Source of the DNA: CAIQJJ01 sp964606085
GTDB taxonomy: Bacteria; Chloroflexota; Anaerolineae; Anaerolineales; UBA4823
DNA length: 64,000 bases
Direction: 5' to 3'
Assembly (NCBI GenBank): GCA_964606085.1
Contig: CAZSFD010000001.1
Coordinates: 124,001-188,000 of the forward strand
Part shown: positions 52,530 through 61,620 of the stretch, in pieces
Numbering within the stretch: the stretch's first letter is position 1
Layout of the letters: every line of letters begins with the position of its first letter
Made by a program: the position numbers and the translations under genes
The notes under the pieces: generated by a model
What the model was told of the DNA's origin: nothing
Database searches by the model: none
Seen by the model: the letters and a program-made list of their open reading frames with translations, nothing else

Positions 52530-54737
52530 ATGGCAATTTCCATGCCCCTCATCACCCTCGCCCTCCCCCACAACATCATCCTCCAATTCGCCCTCGACGG
52601 CGACACGCTGCTCGGCCTCGAAACGGTCACGCTAAACGGCAAGCCACTGCGCTCCGCGGCGGAGTGCATCTTCCCCGAAATTGCCACCCCCGACGGTTGG
52701 GAAGTGGATTCCTACGAGTATGTGACCACCCGCCAGGAAGGCGATGCCACCGTGATCGTCACGCGGCCACGCTTCCGCCTGGCGCACCGCATGGAATGGG
52801 CCGAACACGCCCTGCATCTACGCATCAACCCCGCCTCGTGGCGGCGCGGCCCCATCACGCCAGCAGATGCCGTTTTCGAGTGGATCATCCGCCCCGCCGC
52901 CGAAACCCTGGCGGGCGTGGAATATGTTGGCTTCTCCTACGGCTTCCGCTACCACGCTCCCGGCTACGCCATCTACCAGATCGAAGACAAGGCCACCTGG
53001 GAATTGGGCGGCAGCGCCGTCGGCAACACCTTCATCCTGCGGGGGGCCAACCATCCTCCGGTGGCACAGCTAGAAAAAGATACTGCCATCTACTCCGGTT
53101 GGGATTTACCCGGCATCGCCAACCCGCACATCTTCCAGCACTTACCGCTCTACGCCGCTCTGCAGGGCTTCACCTTCCAGTACGATGACGAACACACCCT
53201 GATCACCACCCACGAACGCCCCTCACACGTGCGCAGCCTGTTCCAAAAATCTGCCGGCGACGATAAGCTGCTGCACTTCAATCAGTTCTGCTTCAACCTG
53301 ACCGACGATGTGACCACCCCGGCGCGCAAAATTTTGGTGGGAGAAAGAATTGGACGCGGAAAAACGCGGAAGAACGCGGACGAATCAGCGTTTTTCCGCG
53401 TTCTTCCGCGTCCTACTTCTGAAACGGCCATCATTAACCATTTCATCCGAGTGCGCGAGGCACTCCACGCCCGCATCCGCGCCCACTACGGCCTCAAAGA
53501 CGACCCCGCCCGGCCCGACGCCCACGTCGAGACCTGGCACATTGCCAACGTAGCGAACTTCACCCCCATCTTCCAGCAGCTCCACGAATGGGGTTTCCGC
53601 CGCGCCTTCCTTATGCCGTTGTGGCGCTCCAACGAAACCGACGTGCTGCCACGCTTCGCCGAAGACCGCCAGCAATTCGGCATCCTGGGAAATATGTGCT
53701 GCCCGCTCGAACTCGAAATTGCCGCTTGCTACGGCGGCTGGGACGGCCTGGCACGCATCCTGGCTCCGGCGGTGGAACTGGGCATCGAAACCTACATGTG
53801 GTTCGGCTCGCACTTTTCGTCGCTGTCGCCGCTTGGTCAGCCCCATTCTGGCGGCCCTGACCCATCTTACCCGCTCGGCGATCTCTTCGCCCGCGATGTT
53901 TCCGGCCAGTGCCAGCGCAACAACTACGGCCACGTCCTCTTCGCCATTGACCAGAACGCCCCCGGTTGGGCCGATTATTTCATCGCCGCCTACCGCCGGG
54001 CCAAAGAATGCGGCCTCAACGGCATCTTCCGCGACTCGCACTTCAACATGGCCGCCGACACGATCACCTACAAACACGTCGCCGATCAACCGGTGATCGA
54101 GTCCATGCACGATACCGAAGCTGCCATCCAGCACCGTTTCCAGCACGAATTGGAGATGCTCTACATCGTCGAGTCGCTGGGCGTACTGGGGACGCCCATG
54201 TGCGGCAGCGATTACGACCAGATGCGCGGCCACGAGTGGCTATACGCCAACATTCACACCGGCCTGGATCACCAAAAGGTGCTGGCCCACGGCGACGACC
54301 CGGCAATGGCCTATTTCCGCGCCCTCTCCGCCCGCATCAGCTACCAGTTGCATATCGAGGTCAACCAATTCCCGGCCCCCGAAGCCTTCAGCCCGTGGTG
54401 GGATGCCGCCGTGATGGCCCCCCTGCTCCAGGCCTACCACCGCGTCGAACCGCACCTGAAAGAAATGTGGCTGCTCGATGACGACTGCGGCATCCTGTGG
54501 AAAGATGGCGACATCCGGGTCATCTTCGCCTACCGCGAGTTCGACTACCCCCTGCCCGGCGTCTGCCAGGTGATCGAGGTCATCTCTGGCAACACGCGCC
54601 AGGCCGAGGGAAAAATAGCCCTCCAGGCCAGGCAGATTTACATCATCACCCAATTCCTATGCTACAATGCCGTCCATCTTACAACCATAGGAAACGCCCA
54701 TGAAAACGATCATCCCCTCCGTCAAAGGCACCCGTGA
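52530..54737 (+). CDS. putative glycoside hydrolase (TIM-barrel, family not recognised)
   Basis: A cytoplasmic protein of about 735 residues with an N-terminal beta-sandwich-like half (to ~270) and a likely TIM-barrel half with VETWHIANVANFTPIFQQLHEWGFRRAFL, ETYMWFGSHFSSLSP and CGLNGIFRDSHFNMAAD, where an Asp could be catalytic, as in GH36-like enzymes. It follows the sugar importer, so it likely cleaves the imported saccharide. Residues ~274-296 are encoded by a palindromic repeat element. The C-terminal ~20 residues run over the hisS promoter and 38 nt of hisS and look non-native. The start could also be 52542; neither has a clear ribosome site. Confidence 0.65.
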   Translation: MAISMPLITLALPHNIILQFALDGDTLLGLETVTLNGKPLRSAAECIFPEIATPDGWEVDSYEYVTTRQEGDATVIVTRPRFRLAHRMEWAEHALHLRINPASWRRGPITPADAVFEWIIRPAAETLAGVEYVGFSYGFRYHAPGYAIYQIEDKATWELGGSAVGNTFILRGANHPPVAQLEKDTAIYSGWDLPGIANPHIFQHLPLYAALQGFTFQYDDEHTLITTHERPSHVRSLFQKSAGDDKLLHFNQFCFNLTDDVTTPARKILVGERIGRGKTRKNADESAFFRVLPRPTSETAIINHFIRVREALHARIRAHYGLKDDPARPDAHVETWHIANVANFTPIFQQLHEWGFRRAFLMPLWRSNETDVLPRFAEDRQQFGILGNMCCPLELEIAACYGGWDGLARILAPAVELGIETYMWFGSHFSSLSPLGQPHSGGPDPSYPLGDLFARDVSGQCQRNNYGHVLFAIDQNAPGWADYFIAAYRRAKECGLNGIFRDSHFNMAADTITYKHVADQPVIESMHDTEAAIQHRFQHELEMLYIVESLGVLGTPMCGSDYDQMRGHEWLYANIHTGLDHQKVLAHGDDPAMAYFRALSARISYQLHIEVNQFPAPEAFSPWWDAAVMAPLLQAYHRVEPHLKEMWLLDDDCGILWKDGDIRVIFAYREFDYPLPGVCQVIEVISGNTRQAEGKIALQARQIYIITQFLCYNAVHLTTIGNAHENDHPLRQRHP
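53352..53413. repeat. 62-nt palindromic element inside a coding sequence
   Basis: Arms 53352-53376 and 53389-53413 (25 nt) are complementary except for two transitions, around a 12-nt loop. Each arm contains 10-nt units of the type ACGCGGAARA. It is read in frame by the glycosidase-like gene as GRGKTRKNAD...FFRVLPRP, and the minus strand in the matching frame would give almost the same peptide (GRGRTRKNAD...FFRVFPRP). It does not resemble the surrounding protein, so it looks inserted. Confidence 0.85.
54663..54668 (+). promoter_or_regulatory. candidate -10 box for hisS
   Basis: TACAAT lies 31 nt before the hisS start, within the 3' end of the upstream coding sequence. TTTACA at 54637-54642 could be a -35, but the spacer would be 20 nt. 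Confidence 0.4.
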
Positions 54738-55980
54738 TTTTTACCCCGCTGAGATGGCAGCGCGCATCTGGCTGTACAACAAGCTGCGCGCAGTGTCTGA
54801 ATCCTTCGGCTACCAGGAATACGAAGGCCCCGTCCTCGAAACGATTGACCTGTATGCTGCCAAATCGAGCGAAGAACTGGTCAAAGAACAGGCCTTTTCT
54901 TTTCAAGACCGCGGCGGCGACTGGATCACCCTGCGCCCCGAACTGACCCCCACCCTGGCGCGCATGATCGCCCAACGCCAGGGGCAACTGGTCACACCGC
55001 TGCGCTGGTGGTCGTTTGGCCCCTTCTGGCGCTACGAAAAGCCGCAGCGCGGGCGCACGCGCGAATTTTTCCAATGGAACATAGACCTGCTCGGCGTGGA
55101 TACCCCCGAAGCCGACGCCGAGATGGTGGCCCTGGTGGCCGCCTTTTTCCGCGCCGTGGGCCTCACGCCCCAACAGGCGGTTATTCTGGTCAATGACCGC
55201 CAACTGACCAACGGCGAACTGGAAAAACTGGGGGTCACTGCCGAACAGCGCCAGGCCTGCCTGACCTGGATTGACCGCCGCGACAAACTGACCCCCGCAG
55301 CCTGGGAAGCCTACGGCAGCGAAATCGGCCTGAGCAGCGAGCAGATCGAAGGCAGCAAAGCCTTCCTCGAACGCGCCGACCTGTGGCAGCAATCGCCCAC
55401 CTTGCAGCGCATCTTCGCCGCCCTCGAAGCGTTGGGCGCCAAAGAATACGTCCGCTACGATTCAGGCATCATTCGCGGCCTGCCCTATTACACCGGCCTG
55501 GTCTTCGAGGCCTTCGACGTCAGCGGCAGTGTGCGGCGGGCCATTTTGGGCGGCGGGCGCTACAACAACCTGATGGCCGCCGTCGGCGGCGACCCGCTGC
55601 CGGCCGTGGGCTTTGCCATGGGCGATGTGGTCATCGGGCTGATCCTGAAAGAACTTGGCCTGCTGCCCGCCGAACGCGACGCATCTCCCGCCCCCGTGCT
55701 GGTGACAGTCTTCGACGCCGAGCGCATGCCGGCCACGCTGGCCCTGGCTGCCGAACTGCGCCGCGCCGGGCTGAAGGTGGCCTGCTACCCCGAACCGGCC
55801 AAATTGCCCAAACAATTCAAATATGCCGACCGAATGGGGATGCGCGTGGCCGTCGTCATCGGGCCAGAGGAGGCCGCCGAGGGCCAGGCCACGCTGAAAA
55901 ACCTGCAAGCCGGCACGCAAGAACGCCTGCCGCAAACACAGGTGGCCGCCGCCATCCAACGCATTCTCGCCGAGGCATGA
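54700..55980 (+). CDS. hisS: histidyl-tRNA synthetase
   Basis: A 426-residue class II synthetase. Visible landmarks are KGTRDFYPAE at the start, motif 2 (FWRYEKPQRGRTREFFQWNIDLLG), the histidine-binding RGLPYYTGLVFEAF and motif 3 (AVGFAMGDVVIGL). A C-terminal anticodon-binding domain follows (APVLVTVFDAERM to the end), which distinguishes it from the HisZ paralogue. It charges tRNA-His. The start is supported by AGGAAA 7 nt upstream. Its stop overlaps the next start by ATGA. Confidence 0.95.
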   Translation: MKTIIPSVKGTRDFYPAEMAARIWLYNKLRAVSESFGYQEYEGPVLETIDLYAAKSSEELVKEQAFSFQDRGGDWITLRPELTPTLARMIAQRQGQLVTPLRWWSFGPFWRYEKPQRGRTREFFQWNIDLLGVDTPEADAEMVALVAAFFRAVGLTPQQAVILVNDRQLTNGELEKLGVTAEQRQACLTWIDRRDKLTPAAWEAYGSEIGLSSEQIEGSKAFLERADLWQQSPTLQRIFAALEALGAKEYVRYDSGIIRGLPYYTGLVFEAFDVSGSVRRAILGGGRYNNLMAAVGGDPLPAVGFAMGDVVIGLILKELGLLPAERDASPAPVLVTVFDAERMPATLALAAELRRAGLKVACYPEPAKLPKQFKYADRMGMRVAVVIGPEEAAEGQATLKNLQAGTQERLPQTQVAAAIQRILAEA

Positions 55981-57524
55981 AACGGCTCAACCGGCGCGAT
56001 TTTCTCAAGCTGGCCGGGCTGACGGGAGTCAGCCTGGCCGCTTTTGCTTGTAGCGACAGCCCCAGCACCCCCACTCGCGCCGACACGCCCGCGCCAACAC
56101 CCACGGCCACCCCCACATCCATCGTCATCGAAGTCACCGCGCCGCCGCGCACAACGCCATCAGCCACGCCGCCGCCCAAAACGCCGCGCACTTTGCGGCA
56201 ATGGGATACCTGGAGCGACCAGCAGGCGGCCTGGTTCGAGGCAGAGATGGCCCTGTTCGAGGCCGCCTACCCGTGGCTGCGCATCGAACGCGCCCGGCAG
56301 GAGGATATGCCGACGGCCCTGCAAAGCGGGGCGCCGCCCGATGTCTATTTCGGCGGGCCGCTGCCCATTCAGCAGTATCACCAAAAGAAGTGGCTATGCG
56401 CTGCCATCTCCGACTTCGCCGATTTCGACGATTTCCGCGCCATCTTCCCCGACCCGGCGATTGATTTCGCCCCCGGCTCGAATGTGATAGACGGCAAAAC
56501 CTACACCGCCCCACGCCAGGGGCGCAATGGCCTGCCGGTGGTCACCTACGTCAACCGCAACGTGACCGAAGCCTACGGCCTGGCATCTCTGCCCGAAGAC
56601 GACGAAGCGTTCCTGGAGGCCTGCCGCAAAATCGCCCTCGACAGCGGTAACAGCGCCTATGGCTACGCCCTGGGCTTTGCCACCGGCTGGATGAACGACC
56701 TGTTCGAGTGGCTGGGCGCGCTCAGCTTCAAAGTGGGCGGGCGCGATTGGCGTACACCCGCCTCGCAGTATGCCCGCAACCCGGCCTTCCTCGGCCTGCT
56801 CAAACTGCTCTCGACGCTGACCTACGAGGGGCTGATCCTGCCCGAATCGTACCTGGCCGATGAATGGGAACTGCGCCGCCTGTTTGCCGAGGGCCGCGTG
56901 GCCATGCTGGCCGGGCCGCTACGCTTCGTGGACGATTGGCAGCAGAGCCATCCCGATTTCACGCAGTACACGGTGCTGCCGCCCTTGCGCGTTGGTGGGC
57001 CGCAGCGCTTCGCCAGTTACGCCCCGCCGGGCATCACCGGCACGCCGCTGTACATCCATGCCCAAAGCCAACTGGCCGAGGAAGCCTGGCTGTGGTTCAA
57101 GTGGCTGCACCTGCCCGAATGCGGGCGGCGCTGGGCCGCCGCGGGCCTGGGGACATCCATCTTCCCGGCCAACAACCAGCCCGGCTTCTTGCCCCTGCCC
57201 GTCCTCGAAGATTACGCCGCCCTCAACGCCGCCCTGACCCGCGTGGAACCGTTGCCCGAAAGCGGCAACCTGGCCTGCTACCAGGTGCAGCCACAGCCGG
57301 TGGCGGCCCCGTTCGCCTCGCTGGTGGCGCGCGTCTACGATTACTGGCTGCCCAGCGACGACATCGCCCCGGCGCTCGAACAATTGGCCGCCGACAGCGA
57401 CGCCGCCTGGCAAACCGCCCTGACCGCGGCGCAAAAAGCCGGAGCCGCGGTGAGCGAAGAGGATTTTGTTTTTGAGGATTGGAATCCGCTGGAGGATTAC
57501 AGCCCGCACCATGTAATTGGATGA
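55977..57524 (+). CDS. orphan solute-binding lipoprotein coupled to hisS
   Basis: A 515-residue exported protein with a Tat-like NRRDFLKLAG leader, lipobox SLAAFAC and a Pro/Thr-rich linker to about residue 70. The core is a family 1 sugar-binding protein fold (LRQWDTWSDQQAAWFEAEMALFEAAYPWLRIERARQ). It matches the binding protein at 41798 in several blocks, including DFADFDDFRAIFPDPAIDF and the C-terminal FEDWNPLEDY, so it is a paralogue. No permease genes are adjacent. The start at 55977 is fixed by ATGA overlap with the hisS stop; the frame upstream is open but inside hisS. Its role apart from transport cannot be read. Confidence 0.85.
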   Translation: MKRLNRRDFLKLAGLTGVSLAAFACSDSPSTPTRADTPAPTPTATPTSIVIEVTAPPRTTPSATPPPKTPRTLRQWDTWSDQQAAWFEAEMALFEAAYPWLRIERARQEDMPTALQSGAPPDVYFGGPLPIQQYHQKKWLCAAISDFADFDDFRAIFPDPAIDFAPGSNVIDGKTYTAPRQGRNGLPVVTYVNRNVTEAYGLASLPEDDEAFLEACRKIALDSGNSAYGYALGFATGWMNDLFEWLGALSFKVGGRDWRTPASQYARNPAFLGLLKLLSTLTYEGLILPESYLADEWELRRLFAEGRVAMLAGPLRFVDDWQQSHPDFTQYTVLPPLRVGGPQRFASYAPPGITGTPLYIHAQSQLAEEAWLWFKWLHLPECGRRWAAAGLGTSIFPANNQPGFLPLPVLEDYAALNAALTRVEPLPESGNLACYQVQPQPVAAPFASLVARVYDYWLPSDDIAPALEQLAADSDAAWQTALTAAQKAGAAVSEEDFVFEDWNPLEDYSPHHVIG

Positions 57525-57545
57525 TCCCAACGATGCAAAAACGAT

Positions 57546-57594
57546 TATCCTATTGGTAGAATATCTACTTTTTGCTATAATCTCATTTAGGATA
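57546..57594 (+). promoter_or_regulatory. sigma70 promoter ahead of the AAA+ gene
   Basis: TTGGTA (57553-57558), a 17-nt spacer and TATAAT (57576-57581) form a good promoter 196 nt upstream of the AAA+ gene. Arms TATCCTA (57546-57552) and TAGGATA (57588-57594) flank it symmetrically. A second TATAAT-like box lies at 57655-57660. The rest of the 252-nt gap holds no gene. Confidence 0.65.
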
Positions 57595-57776
57595 AAAAAT
57601 ATCCCATTAACCTTTCGATAACATCCCCTTCTTTGAGGCATCCCCCAGAAGGGCATATAATGGGGACGAAAGCTATCATCTTTTTGCAGATCGGATCGAG
57701 AACGTAGCGCAACATTTCGAGCAGCAAATTCATACCAACCACAGGCACGAGGCGGTTTCCCAGGCGGCAATTCACC

Positions 57777-59957
<2,181 letters not shown>

Positions 59958-59964
59958 GTGTCAG

Positions 59965-61620
59965 ATGCCGATCAAACAGCGCAAGCACCGCAAAGAAATC
60001 AAACGCCGCCAGCCCAACAAGGGCAGCCAGGCCGTCAGCCGCGAGCCAGCCGAAGAAGCGCCCGCCGCCGAAATGGCCGCCGCCCGGCGCGATGGCCTGT
60101 TCAACACCTCGCTGCCCATCGCCCAACGCCAGGAATTGGCGCGTTCACTCGCACACAGCGGGGGCAATCTCTTTTTGCAACGGCTGATCCAGCCCAACCT
60201 GGCCCAACGGGAGACAGAGAGCGGCGACACGACCGGCAACCCGCTGGTGGGCCTGAGAAACCGCGACGGCCTCGATTATGGCACCTGGGAACTGCGCCCA
60301 CGCGTCAAGCTGCTGCAAGATAAGCTCAACCAGAAGATGATGGCCGGGCTGAACGTGGATGGCATGTTCGGCGAGAAAACCCTGCGGGCGCTGCAAGATT
60401 TTCAACTCAGCATCGAAGTGCCGCCAGGCGAGATGGTGGATCAGGTTACGGGCGATGCCCTGATGGATAAAAAGAAAAAAGAAGAACCCCCCGAACCCAA
60501 GCCCGCCGAGTTCAACCCGGCCCTGGAAGATGTGCTGGATGCGGTGTGGAACGCCAACCATTTCATCCTGTTGGCCCGGCGCGACGGCCTGGCCCGGCTG
60601 GGCAGGCAACTGAAAAAAGATGCCTCGTCGCGCTTCTCCGACGACATTCGCGGCCCGCTGACCGACGCCGCCAAGAACGGCCTGCACAAGGCCACCGACG
60701 GCCAGCGCGACGAACTGGTCACCGGGCTGGTGGGCGAGACCGCCAAAGATGTGGTGGTCAAGGTGCTGGATCTGGGCTTCACGCCCGCCGTGGAATTTCT
60801 CGTCAACGGGGCGATAGACCTGGCCGTAGACCTGTTCGCCCCCGAACCCAAAGACGCCCCCGACGGCACCGCCGTAGACGTGTTCATCGAAGGCCAGGTC
60901 AAAACCGTCACCGATGCCGCCTTCGAGGCCGAACAGACTTTCATCCGCGAGGGCAAGCAAGACTTTCGCCAGAAAGAAGCCGAGGCCCCGGGCGAAGGTT
61001 TAGCCCAGGCCGAAGAACTGCTCAAAGCGCTGAAAACCCGCCAGAAGGCCGCCCAGGAAACGCAATACAACGAATCGCTGACGACCTGGATGCTGCTGAT
61101 GGCGCAAGAAGACCTCGGCAAGCACCTCCACCACATCACCGAAGAAGATATGGGCACCGAAATGAGCGACCTGAGCAAGGTGCAGGTGGCACGCGGCGTA
61201 CTCAAAATCAAGGTGATGGGCCTCAGCCCCGATCACCCGCTGATCCTCGATCCCAGCGAAGCGCCGCGCATGGCCGGGCTTTCGGAGGCCGCCCGCAAGA
61301 AGCTCAAAGAACGCACGATCAACGAGATGGGCATCCCCGTGCTGGCCGAAGGTGACAACCTGGGCCGCCTGCGCCCCGATGACGCCAACCCCGAAGGCAA
61401 GGCCGTCACCGGTGACATCGCCTTCCGCGCCAACGAAAAGAACACGCTATGGGGTTGGGATAAACCCATGGACGTAAAAATCTGGCTGCAAGAAAAGAAA
61501 GCTGGCAGCGGCCCGGTGGCCAATCCTGGCGACGATCAGGCCGCCATTGATGGGCTGTTGATCGCCCTGCGCAACGAAGTGGGCGAGCAAAAATTGAGCC
61601 AGGATATCCAGGATGAGTAA
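59965..61620 (+). CDS. peptidoglycan-binding-domain protein with N-terminal LQR/IQ motif
   Basis: A 551-residue hydrophilic protein. Residues 1-50 are basic and Ala-rich. Residues 53-76 carry a motif with QRQELARSL and GNLFLQRLIQ, then AQRE at 80-83; the next protein shares this motif. Residues ~106-165 are a PG_binding_1 domain (RPRVKLLQDKLNQ, VDGMFGEKTLRALQDFQ). The remaining ~380 residues are mostly helical with no recognised domain. No signal peptide is present. Sitting 7 nt after the AAA+ gene and overlapping the next gene by 8 nt, it is likely a component or cargo of the injection-type apparatus. Confidence 0.7.
   Translation: MPIKQRKHRKEIKRRQPNKGSQAVSREPAEEAPAAEMAAARRDGLFNTSLPIAQRQELARSLAHSGGNLFLQRLIQPNLAQRETESGDTTGNPLVGLRNRDGLDYGTWELRPRVKLLQDKLNQKMMAGLNVDGMFGEKTLRALQDFQLSIEVPPGEMVDQVTGDALMDKKKKEEPPEPKPAEFNPALEDVLDAVWNANHFILLARRDGLARLGRQLKKDASSRFSDDIRGPLTDAAKNGLHKATDGQRDELVTGLVGETAKDVVVKVLDLGFTPAVEFLVNGAIDLAVDLFAPEPKDAPDGTAVDVFIEGQVKTVTDAAFEAEQTFIREGKQDFRQKEAEAPGEGLAQAEELLKALKTRQKAAQETQYNESLTTWMLLMAQEDLGKHLHHITEEDMGTEMSDLSKVQVARGVLKIKVMGLSPDHPLILDPSEAPRMAGLSEAARKKLKERTINEMGIPVLAEGDNLGRLRPDDANPEGKAVTGDIAFRANEKNTLWGWDKPMDVKIWLQEKKAGSGPVANPGDDQAAIDGLLIALRNEVGEQKLSQDIQDE

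Noticed and set aside
53352..53413. CRISPR or minisatellite reading of the 10-nt units
   Set aside because: The units are too short, lack spacers and are arranged as an inverted pair, so a palindromic element fits better.
55383..55976. Upstream extension of the binding lipoprotein to 713 residues
   Set aside because: The extension lies inside hisS, is Arg/Ala-rich junk in the second frame, and would destroy the Tat/lipobox leader beginning at 55977.
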